Shown here in pieces: positions 26,915 through 36,197 of a stretch of 64,000 nucleotides of DNA. Source of the DNA: Petrotoga sp. 9PW.55.5.1 (lineage in GTDB: Bacteria; Thermotogota; Thermotogae; Petrotogales; Petrotogaceae); contig NZ_AUPM01000029.1 in assembly GCF_003265365.1 (NCBI RefSeq), positions 27,776-91,775 on the forward strand, in the 5' to 3' direction. Numbering within the stretch: position 1 is the first letter of the stretch; each line of letters opens with the position of its first letter. The translations under genes and the position numbers were made by a program. Below the pieces are notes generated by a model. It searched no databases. It was given only the letters and a program-made list of their open reading frames with translations, and was not told the origin of the DNA.

Positions 26915-29260
26915 TTGATAATTTTGGTCATGATTTTCACAGTCTTTTTTGGAATTATTTCAACCCAACTGCGAGTTAATTCTGATTTATTAGAAATAAT
27001 GCCTCAAGATTCAGAAATAGTTATAGAACTTCAAAAGGAACTTTTATTATTAGAAGATTCCGATGTAATGGTGGCCGCTTTTTTTTTAAATGAAGAATCA
27101 GATCCACATCAAATTGCAAAAGCTTTTTCTGAACAAATGCTTCAAGAGAGTACCTTTTCTACTTTCATACAGACTGATCTCTCTTTTTTGTTCTCTTATG
27201 GGATTATTAATTTAAGCCAGACCGATATTTTGTATGAAATCTATGAAAACATTCAAAACTTAACTAACAATCTTACAGGAAATTTCACTTACGATTTTAA
27301 AATCTTTGAACAAATTGATAATTTTATTGATAGTATCTATTCATTAGAACAAGTTTTGGAGGAAGGAGATAGTTCTGATCCAGTAAGTTCTTATTACGCA
27401 CTTTCTCCAGATAGAAGAATTATGATCATGGGGCTCACTTTCAATGAACCGGCTAGTAATTTAGAATATGTAAATTACATTGTTCCAAGGGTAAAATCGA
27501 TTTTGAAAAATATAGAAAATAATTACAATATTCGTACGGGACTTACTAATTCATACATAGGAGCTTATGAATCCAATAAAACGGTAATGGAAGACTTCAC
27601 AAGGACGACAGTTCTTTCTATAATTCTTATAACTATTCTTTTTGCTTTCGCTTTTGGAAACTTCACTCTATCCTTTATTGTTTTGATTGGATTACTTGTA
27701 TCCACTTTGTTGACACTAGGATTTATAACTCTAACTTTTCAAGAACTTAATATCGTTACTTCTTTTGTCATGGCTATAACATTAGGTTTGGGTATAGATT
27801 ATGGTATTCATATAATAACAAGATTTTCAAAACATATGGAAGAAGAGGAAGATTTTATTTCTGCACTTACTTCTACATACAAAGGAGTTATTTCACCAAT
27901 ATTTCTAGGTATGATCACAACTATTCTTGTTTTTTTAACTCTTTTATTCATGGGCTTACCAGCTTTCAATGAGCTTGCAATTGTTAGTTCTATAGGATTA
28001 ATAATATTCTTTTTAGTTATGTCTTTTTTTGTCCCTGCTTTAGTTTACATGTTTAAAAATAAGATTAAATTTGGTTCTTTATCCTTTAAAATAAACAATT
28101 TTTTTAAAACTCTTCCTCACAAAATTTCGCAAAATTCTAAGATCATTTTTATTGTTATAGCTCCTGTTGTTTTAATCTTTAGCGTCATTGGAATATTTAA
28201 TTATATTAACTTTTCATATACTCCACCTGGACTAATTTCTTCGGAAGCAGAATCTGTAAAAATCGGAGAAGAGGTTTTATCGCATTTTGGAACTGCTTCT
28301 TTTGATACAATGCATTACCTTTTAAGAGTTGATGAAGATTTGGAGAAAACAAAAAAAGAATTGATGGATACCGGCGTTGTGAAATCTGTAAGTAGTTTAC
28401 CTGATATTATTAGAGAGAACATCGGGGATTTCCCAATTATAAAAAGTCAATTAGAGGGTTTTTCACAGGTAATCAATAATCCAATTATAATATCTATTTT
28501 AAATAAATACAATCTTTACTCAGATAGTTTAAAGTTAATAGATGCCGCTGCGAGATCTTCCGATCTTTACCATTTTACCCTTAACACTTTGAATATTTTA
28601 CCTGAAGACCTTAGGAATAATTTTCTTGTCCAAAAAGATGGATATGATTATCTTGTTTTGGAGATAACTCCAAAGTTTACTTTATGGGAAGATAACGGCA
28701 TAAAAAAATTTTTTGATGCACTTGGTGAGGAAAAAACCGAAAGAATAATGGGGCTTCCTAAAGCTACATACAAGATTATGGAAATGGTCAGAAACCGATT
28801 TTATATCCCCCTACTGCTTTCATTCGTTTTTATATGGGGAACAACTGCAATAGTAAGAAAAAACGTTATACAACCTTCCGAAGCTATGTTAAGTTTAATC
28901 TTGTCAGTCTTATCAACATTTGGTGTATCTTATTTAATTGGGATAAGAGCAACTTTTGTCACAGTACTAACCTTTCCGTTAATTTTTGGAATTGGTATAG
29001 ATGGATTTCTCCACCTATACCATACTTTCAGTGAAAATAAAATGAACTTCTGGAATTCTTTGAAATCTATTACATTTTCTCTTATAACCACTACATTATC
29101 CTTTTTAAGTTTTCAAGTCTCAAGAGGAGACCTACTAAAAGAATTCAGCTTAACTATGTCCATGTCTTTAGGTTTTACTTGGCTATTCACAACAATCATA
29201 TTTATAGTAAATAGAGAAATTCTCAGGAAATTTTGGAGAGGTAAAAAAAAGACTGATTAG
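26915..29260 (+). CDS. RND-superfamily (MMPL/SSD-type) membrane transporter
   Basis: A 781-residue export or lipid-transport protein. It has the two-repeat RND layout: helix 1, a large extracytoplasmic loop, a bundle of five helices, then the same again. The helix-4 motifs are GLGIDYGIHIITRF in repeat one and the weaker GIGIDGFLHLYHTF in repeat two. The annotated TTG at 26915 has no ribosome-binding site and starts inside helix 1, so the true N-terminus is probably about 21 residues longer (see the T9 feature). Last gene of the plus-strand run; it converges on the next gene within 10 bp. Substrate unknown. Confidence 0.85.
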   Translation: MIILVMIFTVFFGIISTQLRVNSDLLEIMPQDSEIVIELQKELLLLEDSDVMVAAFFLNEESDPHQIAKAFSEQMLQESTFSTFIQTDLSFLFSYGIINLSQTDILYEIYENIQNLTNNLTGNFTYDFKIFEQIDNFIDSIYSLEQVLEEGDSSDPVSSYYALSPDRRIMIMGLTFNEPASNLEYVNYIVPRVKSILKNIENNYNIRTGLTNSYIGAYESNKTVMEDFTRTTVLSIILITILFAFAFGNFTLSFIVLIGLLVSTLLTLGFITLTFQELNIVTSFVMAITLGLGIDYGIHIITRFSKHMEEEEDFISALTSTYKGVISPIFLGMITTILVFLTLLFMGLPAFNELAIVSSIGLIIFFLVMSFFVPALVYMFKNKIKFGSLSFKINNFFKTLPHKISQNSKIIFIVIAPVVLIFSVIGIFNYINFSYTPPGLISSEAESVKIGEEVLSHFGTASFDTMHYLLRVDEDLEKTKKELMDTGVVKSVSSLPDIIRENIGDFPIIKSQLEGFSQVINNPIIISILNKYNLYSDSLKLIDAAARSSDLYHFTLNTLNILPEDLRNNFLVQKDGYDYLVLEITPKFTLWEDNGIKKFFDALGEEKTERIMGLPKATYKIMEMVRNRFYIPLLLSFVFIWGTTAIVRKNVIQPSEAMLSLILSVLSTFGVSYLIGIRATFVTVLTFPLIFGIGIDGFLHLYHTFSENKMNFWNSLKSITFSLITTTLSFLSFQVSRGDLLKEFSLTMSMSLGFTWLFTTIIFIVNREILRKFWRGKKKTD

Positions 29261-29270
29261 TTAGTTCAAA

Positions 29271-31718
29271 CTATTTAATTCCAAACATATCACTTGTTAT
29301 TGCTAGAGGCAAATTAAGCCAATAAAACAAACTAAAATCAAATTGAATATAAATTAGATAATCAAACTCTTCCTTACCAAAATTGTAATTAACATCCGCT
29401 CCTGCAACAATCCCATCAAACCTGTACTTTCCAGCTTCAAAGGAAACATAAGGTCGCCATAATACTCTATCAATACTGCTTCCTAAATAGATAGATTTTT
29501 CTTGGTATCCGACATAAGGGTTAATTTTACTATTAAAAACAACAAAAGGTTTATCCACATAAGCTACTAATCCAGAATTTGAATAATAAGATATACCCGT
29601 TCCTAATTCATATATATTATAATTATTTACAGCGTATGGACCATATTGAAAAATCCCTTGAAGTCCGTAATAATCAAATGAAGTATTTTCAAAAGCTATT
29701 TCTAATCCTAAAGCTGAATTAATGTAATTCCCTAAATACCATGTGTAACTATCAGAAATTGAAAAACTAGAAGATAAATTCTCACCATCGAAACTTAATC
29801 CTATGCTATTTGTTGTGAAATAATCAAAGCTCAAAAACAGATCTCCATAGAAATTTTCTCCGTCGCTTAAACCATCTACAAATCCCGAGTAATTCATTGC
29901 TTCACTCATGAAAAAAACTCCTGCGCCCAATAAAACATTATCATCTTGATCTGCCAATATCAAAGGAAAAGGAACAAAATAAGGTTTCTCAAAAACATAC
30001 CTATCTATTTGTTTATTATCAGGATAAAATATTTCAAATTTCTCAAAATCAGTTTGTTGAACTTTATTGTTTAAAGCAAATGAATCTATAACGTTTTGAT
30101 CTGTATCAATAAAACTCAGATGAAAACCTTCATGGCTATATACAAGATGATAAAGTTTATCTTCAATTAACACCGGATTAAATGCCCCACTTAAATAAGA
30201 GGTTAATTGATCTGCTTGTTGAGTTTCAATATTTAATCTATAAATATTGTAAATGCCATCTTTATAATTAGCTGAATAATAAATATAATCATCATACACA
30301 AATAAACCCAGTTCTTTTACAGAATCATTGGTAATTTGATACAATCTGTGGGTATTTAAATCAAACGAATAAATATCTGTTTGGTTTTTGTAATTAGCTG
30401 AAAAATAAATGATGTCTTGATTTCCCGTAATTTCGTTAACAACATATTTCCCATAATCAATCAATTTCTCTTTTTCTTGAGTGTTTAAATCATATACATA
30501 AAATGCAGTTAATCCATTTTCTAATTTTGAATACGCTACTTTATTGTCCGATAAAAATCCAAAACTTGTTACCCTTTCATCGATTAGCTGTTCTCCAGTT
30601 CTACAAGAACATTCAAAATACAACTTGTTAGTGTAAAAACCTGTGTTGTAAGTTGTAACCAAATACAAAAGGTCCCCATTAGAATTAACATCAAAAGAAT
30701 TAACGCTCTTTTTAAGTAGCTCATAATCCTTATAAATACCTTTAGGTTTATCCGGCATTAAAAAATAACCATATAAGGAATCCCCATCAGTTCTAAGATT
30801 CCCTGTATCTTTGTAAGTATCATCTACCTTCATCCATGACATTTTATATCCTTTATTTGTTAAAATGTCATACTCTTCCAAATATTTTTGCTTTACATCA
30901 TACAAAAACCTATTCCAACTCTTTCCTGTCACCCAATAAAACGCCTCATCTATATTAGTAAAAACACTTGTATTTAAAACTCTAACCATTTGTCTTAAGG
31001 CCATCTCTCCATAATTATTAACTATCTCTCGAACTAGAATCGTTCCATACATGTAATTAAATCCCGCAGGACTCCAAGTATCTATTTGTGAACCTGAACC
31101 CAAATAATATCGAGGAAACTCATTACTCAAAATTTCTGATCTTAGATACATATTAAATAAATCGTCTTCAAACCTTCCATCAAACTCTTTGCTCTCCATA
31201 TAAATAGACAAACCTTCATGTAAATAACTAGGTTGATGAATCATATTTATGGAATTTTTAATCAATTGGTTTGGAATCCACGAAATCAAAGGGTCTCTTA
31301 CATCGCTTCCATAAAATATGTGCGTCAGCTCATGAGAAAATACAAATCTACTCCAATCTTCTACATTACCTCCCAATGCCATAAAATCATTAGGGGGATT
31401 GATATAAAGTCTTATTACGTTAGTTGAAGTATTTGCAAAAGAGTTAGTAAAATCAACATCATCAAGTATAAAAACAGTTATCTTTCCAGGGTTTGAACCA
31501 TAAAAATACATATATTTGGCATACAACTCTTCCGCGTAATCTTTAATTTCAGAATAGAAATAATATAAATCCTTTTCAAAAACAAATCTGTAATTCTTCG
31601 TTTCTTCCTGATATAATTCTTTAGGTGGAGTGTAAACCATGGAAGAAAAAGCGGCTATAACTATAAATAAAAAAACAAAAAATAAAATTCCTCTTTTGAA
31701 TTCTTTCTTTAAAATCAT
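29271..31718 (-). CDS. Exported zinc metallopeptidase with propeller-like and barrel-like C-terminal regions
   Basis: An 815-residue envelope protein. An N-terminal membrane or signal helix (GILFFVFLFIVIAAFSS) is followed by a gluzincin-type peptidase domain with HELTH at 129-133 and a second motif HEGLSIYME whose E168 would be the third zinc ligand (peptidase MA-like). Residues ~270-530 contain repeated units such as IYSFDLNTHRLYQIT and IYRLNIETQQADQLT, typical of TolB/WD40-like propellers. The last ~250 residues are alternating strands rich in aromatic, Gly and Ser residues, consistent with an outer-membrane barrel. It is a single gene, convergent with the RND gene. Peptidase assignment good; barrel assignment inferred. 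Confidence 0.75.
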   Translation of the reverse strand: MILKKEFKRGILFFVFLFIVIAAFSSMVYTPPKELYQEETKNYRFVFEKDLYYFYSEIKDYAEELYAKYMYFYGSNPGKITVFILDDVDFTNSFANTSTNVIRLYINPPNDFMALGGNVEDWSRFVFSHELTHIFYGSDVRDPLISWIPNQLIKNSINMIHQPSYLHEGLSIYMESKEFDGRFEDDLFNMYLRSEILSNEFPRYYLGSGSQIDTWSPAGFNYMYGTILVREIVNNYGEMALRQMVRVLNTSVFTNIDEAFYWVTGKSWNRFLYDVKQKYLEEYDILTNKGYKMSWMKVDDTYKDTGNLRTDGDSLYGYFLMPDKPKGIYKDYELLKKSVNSFDVNSNGDLLYLVTTYNTGFYTNKLYFECSCRTGEQLIDERVTSFGFLSDNKVAYSKLENGLTAFYVYDLNTQEKEKLIDYGKYVVNEITGNQDIIYFSANYKNQTDIYSFDLNTHRLYQITNDSVKELGLFVYDDYIYYSANYKDGIYNIYRLNIETQQADQLTSYLSGAFNPVLIEDKLYHLVYSHEGFHLSFIDTDQNVIDSFALNNKVQQTDFEKFEIFYPDNKQIDRYVFEKPYFVPFPLILADQDDNVLLGAGVFFMSEAMNYSGFVDGLSDGENFYGDLFLSFDYFTTNSIGLSFDGENLSSSFSISDSYTWYLGNYINSALGLEIAFENTSFDYYGLQGIFQYGPYAVNNYNIYELGTGISYYSNSGLVAYVDKPFVVFNSKINPYVGYQEKSIYLGSSIDRVLWRPYVSFEAGKYRFDGIVAGADVNYNFGKEEFDYLIYIQFDFSLFYWLNLPLAITSDMFGIK

Positions 31719-31808
31719 AAAATAATCTACTCTCCTTTTAATATCTTTTTTTATTTGAACATCCTATTTTGATTATAATATATTTTACTAAAATTTATAT
31801 AAAAAATC

Positions 31809-31837
31809 TTGACAAAGAAACCTTTTTATGATAAACT
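31809..31837 (+). promoter_or_regulatory. Promoter of the tRNA cluster
   Basis: TTGACA (31809-31814), a 17-bp spacer, and TAAACT (31832-31837) end 15 bp before tRNA-Leu. This is a strong vegetative promoter, as expected for stable RNA. Confidence 0.7.
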
Positions 31838-31852
31838 TATTCTTGTAATTAA

Positions 31853-31941
31853 GCCGAGATGGCGGAATTGGTAGACGCTGCGGACTTAAAATCCGCTGGG
31901 TGGAGACACTCGTGTCGGTTCGAGTCCGACTCTCGGCACCA
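31853..31941 (+). tRNA. tRNA-Leu (anticodon UAA)
   Basis: An 89-nt class II tRNA with acceptor GCCGAGA/TCTCGGC, the anticodon loop ACTTAAAAT carrying TAA, a long variable arm (GGTGGAGACACTCGTGTC region), T-loop GGTTCGAGTCC and an encoded CCA. It reads UUA codons and, by wobble, UUG. First of three tandem tRNA genes. Confidence 0.95.
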
Positions 31942-31971
31942 TCTAAAATATATATTTTTCTTTATACTTGG

Positions 31972-32048
<77 letters not shown>

Positions 32049-32058
32049 TTTGTTTTAT

Positions 32059-32135
32059 GGCGGCGTAGCTCAGTTGGCTAGAGCATACGGTTCATACCCG
32101 TAGTGTCAAGAGTTCGAATCTCTTCGCCGCCACCA
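32059..32135 (+). tRNA. Elongator tRNA-Met (anticodon CAU)
   Basis: A 77-nt tRNA with a fully paired acceptor GGCGGCG/CGCCGCC, D-arm AGCTCAGTTGGCTAGAGC, anticodon CAT and encoded CCA. The paired first position and mixed anticodon stem separate it from the initiator. A lysidine-modified tRNA-Ile2 is the alternative for a CAU anticodon, but the GGCGGCG acceptor fits elongator Met better. Confidence 0.88.
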
Positions 32136-32146
32136 ACATCGATATT

Positions 32147-32177
32147 AAAAAAGGTGTGGGTATCCCACACCTTTTTT
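32147..32177 (+). terminator. Strong terminator of the tRNA cluster (bidirectional)
   Basis: GGTGTGGG (32153-32160) and CCCACACC (32164-32171) form a perfect 8-bp stem with a TAT loop, flanked by six A on the left and six T on the right. It ends the tRNA transcript and, from the other strand, the remnant gene to the right. Confidence 0.9.
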
Positions 32178-32197
32178 ATATTTATAAAAACTTTCAA

Positions 32198-32792
32198 TCA
32201 AAAACTCAAAACAACATTTGCTCCAACTTTAAATCCAGAAAGATCGAGTTTTACCTCTTTTTCTCCCTCATATTTCTGATACTCTCCATCTAAAACACGC
32301 ATCTCGGTAAGGGGTAATTCTGATTTTCTATAACTACCATTTATAGATATTCCTACGTTAGAGTTAAGGTTAAATCTCATTCCCGCACCTACCAAATAAC
32401 CCCCATCCACTATACTTTACTCCTCCTAAGTCAGCTTCAATACCAATTGAGCCTAATTCCAACTTTCCCGATGAAGTTGTTTCATTGTTATAATATCCCA
32501 CACCTCCATTTATGTTGAAACTTATAGGAAGAAAGCTATCAATAATCTGCAATTTTAAAACTCCATACGGAGCATACGTCTTTTGTTCAACGGACACACA
32601 AGATTTTTCTCCACTACTTTGAAACATCTCAAAACCTGCTTCTATTCCAAATCTGTTACCTATACCTAATCCGGCTTGAGCTCCCAATCCTTCCGTTAAA
32701 CCTTCGTAACCTTCATAAGCGTTACTTTTTTCGCCATCTACATATGAATCAAAGTTAAAACTGTTGTAACTCACCCCACCTGAAATATCCAA
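32198..32792 (-). pseudogene. Broken outer-membrane beta-barrel protein gene
   Basis: Two overlapping frames together encode one small barrel protein: LDISGGVSYNSFNF..., Gly-rich strands, then GYLVGAGMRFNLNSNVG... ending VGANVVLSF with the C-terminal Phe typical of outer-membrane barrels. A run of five G (plus-strand C 32400-32404) holds one base too many. With four G the reading would continue as GWGYLVGAG. The 5' end is also gone: a TAA lies six codons upstream of the first possible start and no signal peptide is encoded. I therefore call it a remnant. The parent family is not recognised. Confidence 0.75.
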
Positions 32793-32902
32793 AGCATATA
32801 TATCTTGATTTTAATGGTTATAAATTAAAAAAGAATTAAAACATTTTTTAATAAATATTGGCTCTATTAATTAAGTCAAAATTTTTATAATCCTTTGGGT
32901 TT

Positions 32903-33796
32903 TTAAAATATTTTTTTGAAAACAAACAAAAATAAAAAGAAAATTATTAATGAAAAAATCCCAGAAAACAAATAAACAGCTTTCAATCCGTTAATAGCAT
33001 ATAACCAACCCATCATTAATGGTGCAATAGTTCCGGATAACTTAAAAAATACCTCTCTTAATGAGAGAACAGCACCACGGTTCTTTTTTGTACTTAATTG
33101 AGTTGTTAAGGAGTATGCACCACTCATCAAAAAAAAAGTCGAAAAACCTGCAAGGTAAATAAAAACTATTTTAACATCCTTTAAAGCTTTTAAAAGACCC
33201 ACAAAATATTCTTTAAAGTTTTCATCCTCTTTTTGGTGAGAATCCTCTAAAAAAACTAAAGTTAATATACCTATTGGAATAGCCAGCAAAGACAAGAAAA
33301 AAGGATACTGCCAACCAAATATTGCTAACAAACCACCTATAGAAGGGTATATAGCCAAACCAATATTTGCGACTGTTTCATTGTATCCGATTATCTTTAT
33401 CCTATCTTTACCTTCAAAAAGATCTCCCATAAGGGTTACGTTTAATGCTCCTAATGAGGATGCTCCGATCCCATTCAAAGCTCTTAAAAACAACAAAACA
33501 CTAAATTTTCTAGTAAAAGCACATAATACTCCGGAAATTGCATATAAAAAAAGCAAAGGAACCAAGAATTTTTTTCTTCCATACCGATCAGCTAATATTC
33601 CAAAAACGGGAGTCAAAAATATAGCGGGAAGATTAAAAAAAGTAATTAAAAGTCCAACTTGTTGTTCAGTTACATTAAATTCATCTTTTAACATAGGGAA
33701 AATGGGAGAAATACTTGACACTCCCATAACTACCATTAAGGTTATTCCAAAAATAATCAACATTGAATTTTTAGTTTGGTTATTTGATCTTCTCAA
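32903..33796 (-). pseudogene. MFS transporter with internal deletion (probably non-functional)
   Basis: A 297-residue MFS protein beginning at TTG behind GAGGAGAAAG. Helices 1-7 are clear, with the A-loop motif GILADRYGRKK after helix 2. After helix 7 (FIYLAGFSTFFLMSGAYSL) the sequence jumps to TKKNRGAVLSLREVFFK and about two more helices, which match the region from helix 10 onward. About 90-100 residues, roughly helices 8-9, are missing in frame compared with the usual ~390-residue, 12-helix protein. Such a transporter is unlikely to work. The ancestral substrate cannot be told; the N-half resembles drug-efflux MFS. Confidence 0.75.
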
Positions 33797-33925
33797 CTTT
33801 CTCCTCTCTCCCTTTTTATATTTTTTATTTATTCTAACATAAAAGCTAATTTGCCATAATAAAAATATGCATTTTTTATATAAACAAAAAAATAGTTTAT
33901 CTTTTCAACTATTTTTAATAATCAT

Positions 33926-33950
33926 AAAAAACGGGCTAAGCCCGTTTTTT
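33926..33950 (-). terminator. Intrinsic terminator (symmetrical)
   Basis: ACGGGC (33931-33936) pairs with GCCCGT (33940-33945), flanked by A5 and T6, so it can act on either strand. It lies just beyond the stop of the chemoreceptor remnant on the minus strand and is most simply that gene's old terminator. Confidence 0.75.
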
Positions 33951-33986
33951 AAAAAATATCCTAACTATTTGTAAAAAAATAAATTT

Positions 33987-34091
33987 TCAAATCTTAAAAC
34001 TCTCAACTAACCCTTTTAACACTGTTGATATTTCACTCAACTCTTTTGCTTCTTCGTTTATCCCTATCGTTTGATTTAGTTTGTTGTCGTA
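33987..34091 (-). pseudogene. 3' tail of a methyl-accepting chemotaxis protein gene
   Basis: Read on the minus strand, this stretch ends ...INEEAKELSEISTVLKGLVESFKI and a stop at 33987. That is the characteristic C-terminus of a chemoreceptor, where the cytoplasmic tip returns to the membrane-proximal helix. Only about 30-35 residues remain; everything upstream is replaced by other sequence. It still has its terminator. Confidence 0.65.
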
Positions 34092-34275
34092 ATCAGCCCT
34101 CATCAAGATTATTGAAAAGCCTTTTTGAAGTAAATCTTCAAAGGGAACCTCTACAAAACTTTTGTCCTATCATCAGTTTTTATCCTTTGTACTTTTGCAT
34201 GTATGTAAATTCCATTTTGAAATAGATTTAAGTGTTTCCATGTTCTTTGAACCATATCGTATGCATATAGTATCT
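34092..34275 (-). pseudogene. Remnant resembling the N-terminal part of an ISL3-family transposase
   Basis: The minus strand reads AYDMVQRTWKHLNLFQNGIY then IHAKVQRIKTDDRTK, and after a one-base shift SFVEVPFEDLLQKGFS. This resembles the YDYR.R.WRHL....Y..Y.HA.VPR and VEVPWA stretch near the N-terminus of ISL3/IS204-type transposases. The shift would be repaired by one extra A in the ACAAAAGT tract. No terminal inverted repeats were found. It runs into the chemoreceptor tail, so the locus is a mosaic. The family match is from memory. Confidence 0.45.
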
Positions 34276-34386
34276 GCCACCATATTTAAATTTAGCTAAT
34301 TTTTTGAAATCAATGTACATTTATATTGTAAAAGTCAATACCTAGATGTACAAAAAAAGGAAAATAAAAATGTACAAAAAATAGAA
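34276..34386. other. AT-rich junction with direct repeats
   Basis: ATGTACAAAAAA occurs twice, at 34346-34357 and 34370-34381 (24-bp period). A third TGTACA lies at 34314-34319. This may be the edge of a lost insertion element. No reading frame. Confidence 0.35.
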
Positions 34387-34791
34387 TTAAGAATTAGAAA
34401 CATTTGAAAACATCATTTTAAAAACCACGTTGTAAGCAACAAGGGAAGTAACTGCAGGTAAAAAAAGTGCTGTTCTAAATACTCCTTTAAGCTTTAATTT
34501 TGGATCGTTAAGTATAAATGCGTATATAAGAGCTAAGAAAAGCATTATAGGAACTTGAATAACCAAAATTATAAGAATATTTTTTAATGATTGTAAAAAG
34601 TATGTATCTTGAAAGAGCCTTTGAAAATTACCAAAACCCACAAAATTCTTTAAAACACCTCTAGTTGAAAATGTTGATAAATAAAGAGAATACACTAAAG
34701 GATAAAAAATAAATAAAACTAAGAAAAAAACTGCAATGCTAACAAAAAAGCAACCCCATTTATTTCGACTTTTTTCAAATCCGGGTGTCAT
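34387..34791 (-). pseudogene. Truncated sugar ABC permease (MalF/UgpA-like N-terminal half)
   Basis: The 134-residue product has a good start (ATG behind GGAGG) and matches the first half of CUT1 permeases: helix 1 (FFVSIAVFFLVLFIFYPLVYSLYLS), FVGFGNFQRLFQDTYFLQSLKN, then ILIILVIQVPIMLFLALIYAFIL and FRTALFLPAVTSLVAYNVVF. It stops where the conserved cytoplasmic EAA loop should follow; complete proteins are ~290 residues. The 3' half has been replaced by the repeat and IS-like debris. No partner permease or binding protein adjoins, so it is almost surely dead. Confidence 0.8.
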
Positions 34792-34886
34792 TTTAGAAAC
34801 CTCCTCCCTCTAATCCTTACTAACTAATAGAATTTATTAGGCTATATATTTTAATAATTAAAGAAACTTTAAAAGTAAGCAAAATA

Positions 34887-34917
34887 AAGGAAGGCTATGG
34901 AAGCCCTCCCTTTTTTA
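34887..34917. terminator. Hairpin terminator downstream of the Opp-type operon
   Basis: An imperfect stem of about ten pairs around GGCT/AGCC with loop ATGGA, followed on the plus strand by TTTTTT and on the minus strand by TTTATTTT. It lies about 80 bp beyond the last minus-strand gene of the transporter operon. Confidence 0.55.
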
Positions 34918-34997
34918 ATTTACTATCTACAATTACTAAAATATTTTCTTGAAAACAAATAAAAAGCTTTCAATTCACCTTTATTTCTCCAAATAAA

Positions 34998-36011
34998 TTA
35001 TTCGACGAATTTTTTTACTTTCTTATAATTTTTTATTTCTTTAGAATAAAGATGGCACTTTACTTCTCTACCATCTTCAAAAACATTTGGGGGTTCAATA
35101 TTCTTACATACCTCCATGGCAAAAGGACATCTTTCATAAAATTTACAGCCAAGACGTGAAAATTCTTTTACTTCAAGAGCTGAAAGTTTTATATCTTCTT
35201 TCCAAGTTCCTTCAGGATCAGGTTGTGGAACTGATTCGATGAGTATTTTTGTGTATGGATGAAGTGGCGAAAGCATAACTTTTTCTATATCTCCAAATTC
35301 AACTACATCTCCTCTTAACATTATTGCTATACGATCACTTATATAATAAGCTGTTGCAAGATCATGTGTTATATATAATACAGATACGTTAAATTTATTT
35401 TTTAACTCAGCAAATAAATTAACGATCGACATTCTTAGTGAGGCATCAACCATTGAAACTGGTTCATCAGCAATAAGTAAAGAAGGTCTTGTTATTAAAG
35501 CTCTTGCTACTGAAGCCCTTTGAAGTTGTCCACCAGATAATTCATTTGGATATCTCCCTTTGATTTCTTTAAGAGTTAGACCAACTGAATTGAGAGGTTC
35601 TTCTATAACCTTTAACTTTTCCTCATTTGTCTTTGCTAAATGATAATTGTCAGTCATTTCAAACAAATAGGAGTCTACTTTCTTAAGAGGATTGAATGTC
35701 TCAAACGGATTCTGAAAAATTGGTTGTACTTCTTTCATGTGTTTCATTAATTCTTGCCTTTTTTTTATATGGGTTACATCTCTGCCCTTATAAATTACTT
35801 TTCCAGATGTTGGTTCTTCTAAACCTAATATCATCCTAGCAACTGTCGTTTTCCCACTTCCTGTCTCTCCAGCAAAAGTTAGTATTTCAGGTTTACCCGC
35901 TTCTATATCAAAACTCACATTATTTACTGCTTTTAACTTACTTCCAAAAAACCTTCCGCCTAAATGAAATATTTTTACTAAATTCTTAACTTCTAATAGT
36001 TTGTTCGGCAA
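34998..36011 (-). CDS. Opp/Dpp-type ABC transporter ATPase, OppF-like
   Basis: ATP-binding subunit of a peptide/oligosaccharide importer. The 337 residues show Walker A GETGSGKTTVAR, Q-loop QNPFETFNP, signature LSGGQLQRASVARAL, Walker B LLIADEPVSMVDASLR and H-loop ITHDLATAY. The C-terminal oligo-HPY domain has the cysteine cluster CKFYERCPFAMEVC. TTG at 36011 lies 9 nt after GAGGAG. The frame is open upstream of this start for 58 codons, back to the A10 tract of the oppD-like gene (see findings). A fused OppD-OppF protein is therefore possible. Confidence 0.9.
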   Translation of the reverse strand: MPNKLLEVKNLVKIFHLGGRFFGSKLKAVNNVSFDIEAGKPEILTFAGETGSGKTTVARMILGLEEPTSGKVIYKGRDVTHIKKRQELMKHMKEVQPIFQNPFETFNPLKKVDSYLFEMTDNYHLAKTNEEKLKVIEEPLNSVGLTLKEIKGRYPNELSGGQLQRASVARALITRPSLLIADEPVSMVDASLRMSIVNLFAELKNKFNVSVLYITHDLATAYYISDRIAIMLRGDVVEFGDIEKVMLSPLHPYTKILIESVPQPDPEGTWKEDIKLSALEVKEFSRLGCKFYERCPFAMEVCKNIEPPNVFEDGREVKCHLYSKEIKNYKKVKKFVE

Positions 36012-36197
36012 TGTTATCAGCTCCTCAATTTCGTCTGAGTATAAGAAACAAGCTACATAATGCCCTTTTTCATCCTCAATGAGTTTTGGAACATGCTTTA
36101 TACAAATATCTTTCGCATATGGACATCTTGGATGAAATCTACAACCTTCTGGTGGATTAGCAAGAGACGGAGGATTACCTGGTGCACTTTTTTTTTT
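36012..36197 (-). other. Out-of-frame C-terminal end of the OppD-like protein, in frame with oppF
   Basis: Beyond the premature stop at 36175 the other frame encodes APGNPPSLANPPEGCRFHPR then CPYAKDIC, the normal zinc or iron-sulfur-like cysteine tail of OppD/DppD proteins. The shift falls at an A10 tract (plus-strand T 36188-36197); nine A residues would restore the frame. The restored frame has no stop before the OppF start and is in the same frame as oppF. Confidence 0.75.

Noticed and set aside
34025..34225. Plus-strand 66-codon frame in the decay zone
   Set aside because: It is the antisense of the chemoreceptor and transposase remnants and has no ribosome-binding site.
34314..34381. 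Three TGTACA motifs considered as the start of a CRISPR-like array
   Set aside because: Repeats are too short and unevenly spaced, with no spacer-like units or cas genes in the window.
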